From Craterostigma plantagineum (taxonomy: Eukaryota > Streptophyta > Magnoliopsida > Lamiales > Linderniaceae), in the NCBI GenBank assembly GCA_027422505.1, contig JAPQWV010000634.1:62001-126000 (forward strand): a stretch of DNA of 64,000 bases. Reading direction: 5' to 3'. Under the pieces are notes generated by a model. The model saw only the letters and a program-made list of their open reading frames with translations, was not told the DNA's origin and made no database searches. A program made the position numbers and the translations under genes. Numbering within the stretch: the stretch's first letter is position 1; every line of letters begins with the position of its first letter. Shown here piece by piece: positions 11,781 through 24,411 of the stretch.

Positions 11781-12162
11781 GAGATTGAGCATACTCTGTT
11801 TTTCACCTTAGCGTAGTTAGTAGTACAGCTCCTCTGTTTCTTCCCCTGAGACGAACTTTAGGTGCAAAGTGTTTCGCCTAAAAGGTGACATTGTTGATGA
11901 TTCCAAGGTTGTCCCTGTTTTACATTCCTCTGTTTTAAAAGGGTTCTTCGTAGTTTATGTCCAAACTTATTCGGTTATTATAATCCGAAAATTAATATTC
12001 CAAAAAACTTTGGTTAAACAATGCTTCCCAGGGTTTAGGGTTCTTTCAAAGCCCTCAGACCAATCAAGACTCGATTTTTATCATCTTTTCTGGTACTCTT
12101 AACTAACCTTCAAGAGTCATTATTACAAAGCCCAGAAAATTCTCAGACGAGATTTTCTTGAT

Positions 12163-13773
12163 ATGTCTTCATACTTCACCGCCGGCGGCGGCGGCAGAGC
12201 AGCGTACAGATTAGAATCACTGAACCTCGACTGCATCAAATCTCCATCAGCTTCATGGGCTTCGAATTCATCCTCACCATCTTCAACCCTATCAGAATCC
12301 ACGAATTCCCAGCTCACAATCCCAACAAGAAAACCTCGTACGCCGCGAAAGAGGCCCAACCAAACCTACCAAGAAGCCGCCGCCATCCTATCGACGGCGT
12401 GCCCCAAGATTTTTCCGACCAAGCACCTCACTAAACCTCGGAGCAAGCTCAAGAAAACCCAAGAAGATAAGCCCTCGTCTGCCCTAATGATGCCCTTTGG
12501 GGAAATGGATAGCTCTGATTTCTTGATAAACCTGCCCGATTTAGAGAGGGCCCGCCGCCGAAAAGGGCTCGAAAAATATTGCCTGAGCCCCGGAGAGATT
12601 GACTCGCCGGCGGCTCGGCGTGAGATCGGCGGCGGAGACGAGCAGCAGCTGTTGCAGAATCAAGAAGATTTCGACGCAGAGTCAATGCTCGACGAAGAAA
12701 TGGAGGAAGGAATTGATAGCATCCTTGGAAACGCCGCCTCCATGGAAAGCGAGCTAACCGAAGAGCAAGACATTCGTAGCAGCGCCGCCATGCACGGCGG
12801 AGATTTAGTTTACGGCTACCCAGTTGGGTTGGGTTTCGGACATGATTATGGGATGGGAAGAGAATTCAGAGCTATCAGAACCGTCGACGAAGGAGATTGG
12901 TGGAGGTTTCCTTGCGTGAAAATGGTCGATTTGAACCCAAATATGATGAACGTTGCTTCTGAGAAAGCGAAGAAGAAGAAGAAGAAGGCGAAGAAGAAGA
13001 AAGTCGAAAACAAGAAATCCATAGCAGAGTTGGTAGCCATGGATGAATCTTCTTCCAAAGCTAATAAGGCATTGAAGAATGAGAATTTCGAAGAAGACGA
13101 TGGCGTTCCTCAGCTACCAAAAGGTGGGCTCATCTTGAAATTGGATTACGACGACGTTTTGAACGCTTGGGCTGATAAGCCTTCGCCGATCGCCGGCGAA
13201 GAGCTCGGCGAAAGTGATGTTCAGGTACGTCAAATCTCTACTATCTTCTTATTAAAATTTAATATTTAGTAATAAAAAAAAGGAGTCTTTGTAATACCTT
13301 TCACTATAATTAATACTGTCGTGACATGTTTGGAATTTTGGTAACCCGTACGTAATGCTCTCGCATATTATATAATTGATTAAATTCAGTTCCGACTATG
13401 GTGGGTGGGAATGAATTATTTTTAGTTTATTAATAAATTGTGATGTAATTGATTAATTAATTCTTTTTTTTAATTGCAGGCTAGGTTGGCTCAGATAGAC
13501 TTGTTTTCTGAGAATGGAGGGATAAGAGAAGCTTGTGTAATGCGTTACAAAGAAAAGCGACGAACAAGACTATTTTCGAAGAAAATAAGGTACCAAGTCA
13601 GAAAAGTCAACGCTGATCGACGACCAAGAATGAAGGTTGGTTTGCACCATTTTTTTTGCTAATTATCTAAGATTTATCGTCGGCTTTATACCGTTTGTGG
13701 GGCATTTAAATAATCTATGTTGTTGATATTGCAGGGGCGATTTGTGAGGACCCCAAATTCTTCCGAGGAATGA
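12163..13773 (+). CDS. CIA2: CHLOROPLAST IMPORT APPARATUS 2 (CIA2)-like CCT-domain transcription factor, 3 exons
   Basis: Exons 12163-13224, 13480-13635 and 13735-13773 encode 418 residues. The N-terminus has the family segment [21 protein letters not shown] lysine run near residue 270 ([13 protein letters not shown]) is a likely nuclear localisation signal. The C-terminus is a CCT domain at about residues 370-413 ([40 protein letters not shown]), split by intron 2. CIA2 in Arabidopsis is a nuclear activator of chloroplast protein import and chloroplast ribosomal protein genes in leaves. The leader is long (a CT-rich segment near 11752, start at 12163) and may contain an intron; I could not place it. 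The start is the first ATG of the conserved [11 protein letters not shown] opening. It is followed on the same strand by the ANTH adaptor. Confidence 0.92.
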
Positions 13774-14805
13774 AGTTTGTTGTAGACTCTTTTTGTTGTG
13801 TATTTTCTAGTTTTTGCTGTTACTCATCTCTACATTTTCTTATTACATCGGACATGGAAACTGAGTAGTTTTACAGAGAGTAGGAAGGAAGCAAAGGGCA
13901 AGAGATGAAGAGAGACCTAGTGCAGTGCATTTTTTGCTAGTACATGTTTCGCATAATTTTCGCTATAATAATAAATGATAACAATGATTAATTCATTTCT
14001 CAATTCTTGAATCATCGTTAACAAAAATAAATAAGCCATCCCATAATGAACAGTCGAGAATTGAGAGGGTCATTCATAGAGTATTTGACCCATCGAATGT
14101 CAACTTAGGCAATGTTATAAGTAATGATGATATGGAATTTTAAGGTGGTTACATTACGTGAGCACCTTATGTAGACACCTGTTGATGTGGCACTGAGTCG
14201 TGTCATTTCAACAACCCGCATCGACATATAAGGTTGTGTGGCCTCAATTGACACATTTTAGGTGGTATTAATCGACATATCGGATGTTGATGCGACATAT
14301 TGACACCTAGAAAGTCTCAATGAAATATATTCGTCAATATGTCACATCAGCATCCGAAATGTCGATTAATGACACCTAGAAAGTGTTAATTAATACACAT
14401 AACCTTAGATGTCGATGTGAGATATTGAAATGACACGAATCGCTGTCACACCAACATGTGATCACATAAGGTGCTCAGATAATGTTATCACCGTAAAATT
14501 CCTCAAATGACGATACAGGGAATTAATAATAATAATAATAATATAACTAGTATTAACTATCCAAACTATCAAGAACCGTCACATGTCATTAATTGCCTGC
14601 ATGTCTTCAACACAATCATAGTGAGAATGTATTATTAATATAGGAACAAAAGAGTATTTGGGCAATCACAAGAAGAAAACAGAAAGAAAAAAAAAAAAAC
14701 ATCATTTTATGTTGGGATAAATAGAGAAGAGGAAATCATCAGATCCTTCTGACCAAGACAAGATCATAATTTTCGGACAATTAATCATCGTATGCATTTA
14801 TATGA
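13774..14805. other. Spacer between CIA2 and the ANTH adaptor gene
   Basis: Contains the CIA2 3' flank, a 369-base foldback element (14134-14502), a short TAA microsatellite near 14530 and the ANTH promoter. No gene is seen. Confidence 0.55.
14134..14502. mobile_element. Foldback MITE of 369 bases
   Basis: The left end GGAATTTTAAGGTGGTTACA and the reverse complement of the right end (GGAATTTTACGGTGATAACA) are near-identical. Pairing continues inward through GAGCACCTTATGT, CGTGTCATTTCAA and CATATCGGATGTTGATG segments to a centre near 14310. No coding capacity. This is a typical non-autonomous foldback transposon. No clear target duplication was found. Confidence 0.7.
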
Positions 14806-16484
14806 ATGGAAAGCTTTCGGAAAGCCTATGGAGCCATCAAAGACTCGACCAAGGTTGGTATCGCCAAAGTCAACAGCGAATTCAAGGTAATAATAATGCA
14901 AGCCATTTTCATGGATTCGATTCGAATAAATTTTTTCGATTTTCTCCATAACGATTTACGAGTTCTTCGATCCCTTTTTCGTACCGAAGGATTTGGACAT
15001 TGCGATCGTCAAGGCGACAAACCACGTCGAATCTCCGCCAAAGGAACGGCACATTCGAAGTAAACAATTTCTTGGATCAAGAAAAGTATAGATTTTATTT
15101 TATTTTTCCCCATAAATCTCCATTGAATCGCCATTTTTTTTCTTTTCGAAGGGATATTTGCAGCTGTATCGATAAACCGGCCAAGAACGGACGTCGTATA
15201 TTGCATCCATGCGCTTTCGAGGAGATTGGCCAAAACCCGAAATTGGATCGTCTCTCTCAGAACCCTCTTTTTTTATTAATGATTCAATAGTTTTCACGGT
15301 CTTATTTTTTTTTCTCGAGAACTATTGCGCATAAACGACGTTACTTTCGATTTTTCAGGTCGCTGTAAAGACTTTGGTCGTAATTCATAGGACGCTTAGA
15401 GAAGGCGACTCGAGCTTTAGGGAAGAACTGCTACACTATTCGCAGAGAGGACGTTTACTTCAGATAACGAATTTCAAGGACGATTCGAGCCCTTTAGGTG
15501 ATCGATCAAATATCCCGAGATTTAATTTTTTTTTCGAGTTAACTAATTTAGTTACGATGCAGCTTGGGACTGTTCTGCATGGGTTCGAAGTTATGCGCTT
15601 TTCATCGAGGAAAGGCTCGAATGCTATCGAGCGCTTAACTTCGACATTGAGACGGATAGAGCGCCAAAATCAGTCCCGGGAATTTCTAAAGTAGGCGTTT
15701 TCTTCGCTTTTCCTTTTACATAAAAAATGGGATCGTTATTTTTTTCTTGCGTCCTCAGACATACAGTAAGACGAGGCTCTTGAACTGCGAAGAACTATTG
15801 CAACAGTTGCCCGCATTGCAGCGGTTATTACATCGACTAGTCAGTTGCCAGGTAATAATTCTCGATTCCTCGTTCGCTTTTGTGGATGTATCATATGATC
15901 GGCTCGGGAATTTTTTTTTTTTTTTGCAGCCCGAAGGCGCAGCTTGCTTCAACTTCCTCGTTCAATACGCGTTGGCCCTTGTAAGATTTTACTTCGTTTT
16001 ATTTAATTATTCGGGCGAATATGGATGCGTTTCGAAATTTATATTCGATTATTTTTGCAGGTTTTGAAGGAGAGCTTCAAGATATACTGTTCGATAAACG
16101 ATGGGATCATCAACCTCGTCGATAGGGTACGACGAAAATCGAATGTATTTGCGTATTGTTGCGACGAATAATCCCAATTTTTTCTCTTTGCGCAGTTTTT
16201 CGAAATGCCCAAGCACAACGCCGTGAGGGCGTTTGACATCTACAAGAACGCCGGAAAACAGGTTAATATTATTTTATTCCCTTTGTGACCGCTAAATATT
16301 GCGAAAAAATGCAATTAACTTTTTCGTGTTTCTTTTTTCTTCTTATTAATCGATCGATCCGTGCGATTCTTTTTTTTTTGGTGTAGGCAGAATATTTAGC
16401 TGATTTTTATGGCTTCTGCAGAACATTGGATCTTGCAAGAACCTTTCAGTTCCCTATACTGAGACAGGTCTGCATATTTGCGGC

Positions 16485-16533
<49 letters not shown>

Positions 16534-18115
16534 ATATAACGGCGTTCTTCATTATTCATTACCAGCCGCCCCCGTCGTTTCTCGCGACCATGGAAGAATA
16601 CGTAAAAGAAGCGCCTCAAGTCGGCGCAATGTCTAGTAAGAAACTGGTAAGAAAAAACTCGCATTTTTTTTCCGTTTTGCGCCTTTTTTTGTTCTAATAC
16701 GCCTTTTTATAGGAATATATAGAGGCGGAAAAAGAACCTTCAGAGCCCGAAGAACCAAACGAGCCTCAAGAAGAAGAGAAGGACGAAGAAATCATCGAAG
16801 ATAAGGTCGTTTTAGAAGACGAACCAATGCCCGAAATTGAAGAAGTCGTCCCACCTCCCGTTTCTAACGACCAAGAACCCGTCGATCTCCTCGTAATAAT
16901 ATTAAATTTTTGCCGTCTAAGTTGATAGAATTTCCTGAGCTTTTTTCGCATGCAAATTCTATCGTTTTCTCAGGGTCTAAACGAAATAAACCCTAAAGCC
17001 GTTGAGATAGAGAACAGCAATGCGCTGGCCCTCGCTATCCTACAACCTGGTACGATCCTGTCGAAATTGCGCTCACTTTATTTTTCAGAAGATTCGACAA
17101 AAAAATGTTTCGACTGATATATCTCTACGCAGGCGACGACCAAGTGTGGTCAAGTTATAGCAATAACAACAACGCCTTGGTCGAAATTGGGAAAACGTCG
17201 GGCTGGGAATTAGCCATCGTTACGGCTCCAAGCAACACCAGCAATCCTCAGGCCACCACACATGCCAAAATGGTTCTCTCTTTCTCTCGTGTTATTTTTT
17301 CCTTTTTATCCATATTACGGGGTAGCATTATATAAATAACGAATTTAGGAATTGACGTTATATAGATAATAACTTTCAGAAAGAAGCAATAGGGACATAC
17401 GCTAGAACCCTGGAATTTGGACCAAATATTAGGGTTTCGGCGTGTAATCTAGGGTTTCGACAAATAATGGGGTACATTATACGGATAATAACTTTTAAAA
17501 TTAACCAATTCTAGGACAAAATGTGGGATTTCGACGACTAATGTACCTAAACTACTTGATTTTGAATGTTATTTACAATATAATACCATCCCATAGATTT
17601 TATCCCTATACTGTCGCCCTCTAAATTACAGCACTGGAAAAATAATTAACCATTTTTATTGCAAGGCCGGGGGTTTCGACAGTCTACTGTTAGATAGCCT
17701 CTACGAAGACGAAGCGACGAGGAGGACTCTACAGTTGCACAGCGCGGGCTACAACACGAGCTATTACGGATACGAAATGGCTAATCAGAATAATAATTTA
17801 TTCGGCCAACAACATCAAAATCACAACGATCCTTTCGCGCTTTCAAGCAACGTTGCGCCTCCCACCAACGTGCAAATGGCCCAACAACAACAGATGATGA
17901 TGATGATGGCCCAACAACAGCAGCAACAACAACAACAAATGATGATGATGGGAAATAATTACCAGCATCAGAATAATTATGGCAATAATTCTTACACGGG
18001 TCAGTATTATCCCCAAAACCCGCAAGTTGGACGCGGGTCGAACCCGTTCGGCGACCCGTTTGGCTTTCCAACGGGCAACTCTCACAATCAACAAGGTGAC
18101 AATGGCTTGATTTGA
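14806..18115 (+). CDS. ANTH-domain clathrin assembly protein (AP180/PICALM family), 15 exons
   Basis: Fifteen exons join in frame: 14806-14886, 14990-15059, 15152-15249, 15359-15497, 15563-15690, 15759-15851, 15930-15980, 16061-16126, 16196-16261, 16387-16467, 16566-16646, 16713-16892, 16974-17049, 17133-17272 and 17666-18115. They give 599 residues. The ANTH domain spans about residues 24-285 and includes the phosphoinositide-binding signature [14 protein letters not shown]. The acidic middle is followed by a tail with PVDLL, DPF and NPF motifs, which bind clathrin and endocytic adaptors, and a Gln/Met-rich tract. The protein ends GLI like its Arabidopsis relatives (At5g57200, At2g01600). 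Family role: recruiting clathrin and specific SNAREs during endocytosis or TGN traffic. The intron bases are AT-rich with a TA run at about 16488-16527. An alternative ATG at 14802 is out of frame. Confidence 0.92.
16488..16527. repeat. (TA)n microsatellite in intron 10 of the ANTH gene
   Basis: About 19 TA units lying shortly before the exon 11 acceptor at 16565. Likely length-variable. Confidence 0.85.
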
Positions 18116-18439
18116 TTTTCACTCCGAGTGTGCGTGTGTTGTAAGAACGAAATGTTGTATGTGATATTCAATTCGGAGATTTTACGAGCCTTTTTTTCTC
18201 TCTCGAATGCGTGTCACCATGCATCTGCGGTTGAAAACTATGTAAAATGAAAGCATCGTTCTTATTTGATTGATCGAAGGATTGTCTGTATACAAGAATC
18301 CTAAGATATATGACGCCGAAGTTCAAATGGAGCATAAACAATGTATATATAGCCAGCGGAGGACTATTTATGACGCCCGGTGACACAACTCTAAGGACAA
18401 AAAATACGAACGAACGAATCGTTTCGTTTTTCATTACAA
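18116..18439. other. Convergent 3' flanks of the ANTH and TBC genes
   Basis: Only 324 bases separate the two stop codons of convergent genes, so their 3' UTRs probably abut or overlap. No other feature is seen. Confidence 0.6.
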
Positions 18440-20573
18440 TCACATTTCAGACAAAAGATTGCTGATTTTCCTGAGCTCCGTGAGCGCAGCCATGGCAGTG
18501 ACTTGACCTTTGCCCACGATGCCATTCTTCAACGGGTTTTCTACAGTTGCTGCTTTCTGACCGTTGTTCTCCTGCTGCTGAAATACGGATTCAATCACCT
18601 GAAAAAAAAAACGCAGAAGCTCTAAAAAATGATTCGATGTCTCAAAATCGCCAGGTTATTACACAATAAGTAAATTTCTTTACCTGGATATTCTCGAGCA
18701 TGGATTGGCCGAGGCTCTTCAAGCTCGAAAGCATATTCTGGTCAACAGTGGTCTCTCCCTTGCTTGTCTCGATAGATTTCTCGTGCCCATTAACCGAATC
18801 CAAGGTAGACACATTGTCTTGATTAATTCCACCATTGCAAATTTTAGGGTCTTCTCCTTCGCCAGCATTTCTACCAAATCTCCATAGCCACTGAAACTTA
18901 CCAGCTATAACCTTCTTCTCCTTCACGATCATGGCTGATTTGTCAAAAGAATCGCCATTTTGCGAGCACTTTGACGAGGTCCCATCATCGTTTTGCAGGC
19001 TAATCGACGAAGAATCTTCGTCACAATTGTCGATTTTCCTGCACGTTGATGACGCATCATCATCATCGTCATCACCAGGCTGATCAGAAATGGGAAGAGG
19101 CGAGCCATCTTGGTCAGCTTCGAAAGCCTCAGCTTCATTTTCGACGATCGACGAATTCGAAGCAACACTGCTTTGCTCTGAAATATTCTCATCTTCGTCG
19201 CTACTTCCACCAATAGGACTCTGCACAACAGATGAGTTGTTATTACAAGCAACATCTTCATTTTCGTTGCACGTGCGTTCATCTTCGTCAGATCCAAGCT
19301 GTCTTCGAAGATCGTCCAACAAACTTCTCCTCACAGATGGCTTCTGAATCTTGCTCAACCCATTTCTAGTCGAAGGCGAAGGATCAGATTCAGTTCTCGA
19401 CAATCGTAATTTGACTTTTGAAGCCCAACCCTTTATTCGATTCGACCCTTTTCTGTCCTCGGGCCCTTTCTTGTCCTCTTCTTCCCTGTGCAAAACCCTC
19501 CATTTCTCTTCCCAATAGCTCTCGGGCACAATGCCCAGAGGAGTTCTTGGAGAGGTCGAAGAATCAACTGATAGGCTGTGACCTCTGTTAACAGCAATAG
19601 GCTTCTTTTTCTCGTCGTACGACAAAGGATGGACCGAAAACAGTTTAGAGTTATTTGCAACCGAGGCCAAAGCTTGTAATGATTTCGCCTTCTGTATCAC
19701 CTTCGCAAGCTTTACGTCGTCTGGGAAATTCAACAACCTTTGAAGGCACGCCGTAGCAATCTCAGTGGAGAGCAAAGAAGATCTCAGATTGAGTATCATA
19801 GAAACTGCAAAAGCTATGACAAAAGAGCCTCGCGGCGAATTCAGGACAGCGAAGTTTAACTCCTTATCATTGTTACCATCACCTTTTACTTCGCATTCTG
19901 CGTTTTCGCAGGCGAATATCTCGTCCCAGACCAAGAGAAGATCCTCCAAGGGGAATTCGCGTCCAAATAACACTCTCAGCCACCGAAGAGCGAAATATTG
20001 CGGTTCGACCCCTAATTCGACGAGGTGACTGTAAAGGGACGAATCGACGACAGAGAGCAGATGGTATATAGCAGCTGAAGCTTCTATTACGGGCGGCAGC
20101 CCAGCGCTTGAACTACAAAAAGGCGATGGAGAGAAGAAACCCGCCATGGAAATTGAACTATTGGCCCCAATCATTAAAGCGTCGAAGAGAGAATATGCGT
20201 CGTGTTCCATGAATTTTTCAGACAAGACGACGCCGAGCTCGCCTTCTGCGCCGTAAGCATCGCTTAGCAAGACGATGTCCTGTGTTTCTGAGTCGAGGTC
20301 GTAGAGGCTGATTGGTCTTTTGGTGGTTTTTTGCTCAGCCCCGCCATGGCTTCCATCGTCTTCTGCGTATGCGGAGAACTTTTTGAAGTCGAAACTGTAC
20401 GTTAAGTCGTTTTCATGAAAGGAGAAGCCGTCGAACTTATCAGCAAAGTGATCGGCGTAGGCGTTCCTCACTTCCAAGAGGCGTTTTACATCGGTGTGAA
20501 GGACGTAGAGAAGAGGAGCAAGGAGTTCGTGCATACCTGACAAAATGGAGTTATATCTTTTCTTACAAGATAT

Positions 20574-20650
<77 letters not shown>

Positions 20651-21411
20651 GCTACCTTGCCTATACCCATACTCTGGGTGTTGAAGGCACCAAAGCAAGA
20701 GAATTCGTCTTAACATGACTTGGCAACCGTTAGTATGGAAATAATCGAATCTTTCGGGGTATAAACGGGTCAAATCTTGATCGACCATTTTCTCGAGTTC
20801 AGCATTCTTGAAGAAACGACCCCACATGCTGTCTGAAACATACAAGAATAATCCGAAGAAGAATCGATCAGAAAACAACGCAGCAGCTTTTAATATCATC
20901 AGAAGCGGAAAGAATTCGTAAAAGTGGCGACCTGGATTTTGCGAAAGTGGATTGTCGATGACCACGTCGGGAGAACTAGTTCCATCCTTTTGCAGGTTTG
21001 GATCGACTAGAAGTTGCCTCCTTAATGAGGCATACCTGTAAGAAGAACGATTAACCAAACTCTTTGTAAGAAGGGATTGACAATTTGTCGAACAGCTTGC
21101 GGGGAAGAGCTACATTCAAGAAGAAGAAAGCACACGACATTAACTCTTGTCTTAACCTTCAGACGCAAACACCACATTATCCACCATCGGAGCTCACAAA
21201 ATAGATTATAGGAATTACACAGAAAAAACTGCAAAGTTGCATACCTTCTACGAGAATTAGCGGTGACCCTCCGAAGATCATCGATGGACGCAGAAGGGCA
21301 GGACGGTAAAACCCCCAAATCTATGCGCCATCTGACGCCTCTTAGATCCCCAAAACGACGAAAGCTCGACGTCGTTTCAGGCGCTGCGGCTTCTATTACA
21401 ACCTGCGACAT
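18440..21411 (-). CDS. TBC-domain Rab GTPase-activating protein, TBC1D5-like, 5 exons
   Basis: Exons in transcript order are 21245-21411, 20932-21035, 20656-20832, 18684-20536 and 18440-18598; they encode 819 residues. The TBC domain starts near residue 20 (LRGVRWRIDLGVLP) and holds both catalytic fingers. The arginine finger lies in VDQDLTR (Asp110 and Arg113) and the glutamine finger in YRQ (147-149). Further TBC segments are HPEYGYRQGMHELLAPLLYV and EPQYFALRWLRVLFGREFPL. The long C-terminal half is Ser/Asp/Glu-rich and presumably disordered. The best match I know is Arabidopsis At5g57210/At4g29950; animal TBC1D5 acts on Rab7 with retromer, so a late-endosome role is an inference. Intron 3 carries adjacent TA and GA microsatellites. 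The gene converges with the ANTH gene. Confidence 0.9.
20577..20646. repeat. Compound (TA)n(GA)n microsatellite in intron 3 of the TBC gene
   Basis: About 14 TA units followed by about 20 GA units. They fill most of the 119-base intron between exons 3 and 4 and end about ten bases from the donor of exon 3 (at 20655-20654 in minus-strand order). Confidence 0.85.
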
Positions 21412-24411
21412 GTGTTTTTTCCTGATTTCTCTATATCGGTTTTTCTTTTGACGCCAAACACCTTCAAATTAGCTTAAATTCTCAGAAGCCCAGGCAATTA
21501 TTATCCCCGAAACAGCATTTTCCTCGGACCCTTCAAGTGAAAGCTGCTAAATGTTCGAATTATTACCTTAAAAGGCGTGAATCGGAAGAGATTTGCAGGA
21601 ATTTTGTGAACAACCAATGAAAAATTTTCGTTTCTACAAATGTGAGGCCCTTTTCTCGCTAAAAATTGTATAGGAACAGAATCAAGGAAGATGCAGCTAG
21701 AGAATTCGAGGGGAAACACGCACAATAACAAAAGAAGAGAAGAAAAGATGGAAGCTTTGCGTGATTTGATATGCTTTTCCCACTAAATATTATCCAACCA
21801 ACCAATAAGAATTTGTTTTTTCTTCCTGGGCAATAATGGAAAAAGGCAATTGAAGATGTGATGTGAATTGTGAGCAGTTTGGCTTATTCTTGATTTTCAG
21901 AAAATAAAATAAATAAGAGAAAGACGAAATTTTGAGACGTCATAATTGAATGGAATATTCGATGTTATGAACTACTTGCTTGTAGTTTGACATTTCTTAT
22001 TAACATTAGCAAATAGATATTATTTATCACATCAATTGATATGTAATAGTCGACTATTTCTTTCTACATGTCACTTGTAATATGGTGTGATTTGAATAAA
22101 TTGTATTGTAATTGTATGGTTGTTCTCTCTTTCATTTTCAGCAATATTCCATCACAGTAATCATAAAATATATGAATTATACTCCATCCTAACACCTTAT
22201 CTAACATTACAAGTTAGAGTTCTTTTCAAAATTAAATAATAATTAGCTAATCATTGATTGGACGCTAAGTGTTGGTCGTTGCATTTAACTTGTACCACAT
22301 GGCTTCATTGTTTTTCCATTTGTTGAATTATATCATAAAAGCCACCTAATCTATGGGTCGAAGTCCTTCATTTACATAATACAATAAAAAATTGTTCAAT
22401 TATGATGTTTACTTGGAGATGTAAGGAGAAAATTACTTGTACGATTAGTTAAACTCATATTTTTTCGTATCAGAATCATAATTTCGAAGGAATTCTCTCA
22501 CGCCAAAAAAAACGAGTGACATAATATATTGTTTTTAAAATTAGAAAAAATTATAATGATGAGGTGTGAAATTGCAATAAAATTTGAAAATAACTTGGGT
22601 ATATCCGAATCGACGTGGACATGCGTGTGATTACTACCTTCTCTTGGTCAGCAATTTAATATACATCCATGACAGCTCATTTACGTCATTTATCCGATAA
22701 TTTTACGTACCGAAGTAATGTTTGATAAATAAAGTGAACCTATATATAAATCATCATCGAGTCATTTACCGTCACATAGCCCGCCTTGCTTCAATAATAA
22801 TATAAAATACATAACAAGCCACCTTATTAAGCCCTTCATGCACATTTAATTATACTAAATCCCAATCAATAATGCCACATGGTCAAATAAAGAGATAATT
22901 CATTTCATAATCTGAATAGTAGCTACACGTACGACCAATATATTACATATGGATCGATCAACATATTGTATTCTATAAACCTAACTACATAGGAAAATAA
23001 GTAAGACAAAAAATACGAATAAGTTAGGTTATATAAACAATCACGCTTAGCATAGTATGTGCTCAATCATTGGGCGTGACATTAATTTTATATTATAGAA
23101 TTTAGAAGTCGGTGGACTTTCGGTGAGGACGTCGTTTTCACAATATTAATGATTCCCGTTCATCATGCAAATTTAAATCGATTAATCTAATTGATATTAA
23201 CTACATCTAACAATATTTTAAATACTAACCTATTTGTTAATTTGGCGGATGTTATTATATGATTCGATCATCGTCGCAAGAAACAAGACTAACCGACAAT
23301 TAATTAACAGCCAGACAAGTAATTATAAGTCTTTATTTAGGTCCACACGTAAATTGCTATTTATATTTTCTTATTTTTCATCATGGTATGTGGCGCACCA
23401 TTGAATACATTTAAGTTTATAGTGCTTCAATCATGATCGCGAAGACCATTTTTTACCATTTTTTTTTGTTTGAATACGTTGTCCCGTCGAAGATATATGG
23501 ATGTTGTGGACTGTGGTTGTCAAAACATTCAATTATCCTTTGTATTTTTCAATGCAATCGTAGTTGCACAACTTAAAAAAAAAATGAATCTGATAAAAAT
23601 CTATTCACTTTCCCACCACGAATATGTTGTGTTGTGGCTTTGTTCCCAAGAGATATGCCGAGTAGTCGAATCATGAGTCGTGAGAGAGGTCTTAAGTTAG
23701 AATTTTACATGACTCAATTGAATAAGTAGAAAAATTAACCATTCTGAAATTGGGATTATTCATAAACGAACTTAATCTGGATATTATTTTATAGGACATT
23801 ATATACCTTCCAACATGGAAAAAAATTGAAAACAAAGAACATGGTGTGGTGGGTCCATGTTGGGTTGGTAAGGAGGACATGAATTGTAATAAATTAACAT
23901 GACAACTCAATTATGCTGTATTATTTTTTGTCTCACCTCAATTTATCAATTTGACAGTAGCGTATACGCATGCATGCATTGTCCCACATTGAACTTTCTT
24001 CATTCAACTTTGGGTTTTTTCAAGCTCGTAAAAAAAGAAAGAAATTAATAAATCGTTCTTTACATGAAGTAAAAGTCGTCGTTAGAAACAAACTCATCAA
24101 CGAAACACATGCAAGTAAGAAGAAGAAAAGGAAGAACCACATATGCAAACTTGCTTTTGATTCAATTACTACAGGCTTCTAAGAATGTCAGGCCAAGTTG
24201 TTTCTCTACTGAAAATCACAGTGTAACACGAAAAAATATGAAATAATTATCCTCAATCATAAGAATATAATGGCATCAGTTTTTCTGTCTTTCGTAAGCT
24301 TCGATCCACTTTCTTCGCCATTCTTTTACAACATGAGATCTTTTTTCCTATGTAAGACGGCGTGCTTTTTACAACAGCATATGACGATGATACAGAATCA
24401 GAGAGCCACCT
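21412..24411. other. 3-kb spacer between the TBC gene and the GT14 gene
   Basis: Holds the TBC promoter and leader (to about 21800) and the 3' flank of the GT14 gene. The interior is AT-rich with no recognised gene or repeat. Small frames near 23470-23910 and 23970-24180 have no family resemblance. Confidence 0.5.

Larger units (their letters stand above)
7564..12162. other. Long AT-rich spacer between the KH gene and CIA2, rich in repeats
   Basis: No gene is supported in these 4.6 kb. Contents from left to right: the promoter of the KH gene; a putative element at about 8511-9199; an inverted pair of CpG-rich repeats at 9888-10034 and 10614-10760; TA runs near 11325-11370 and 11671-11690; a CT run at about 11752-11777 in the probable CIA2 leader; and an AT-rich promoter. 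Frames of 60-90 codons here lack any recognisable similarity. Confidence 0.6.
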
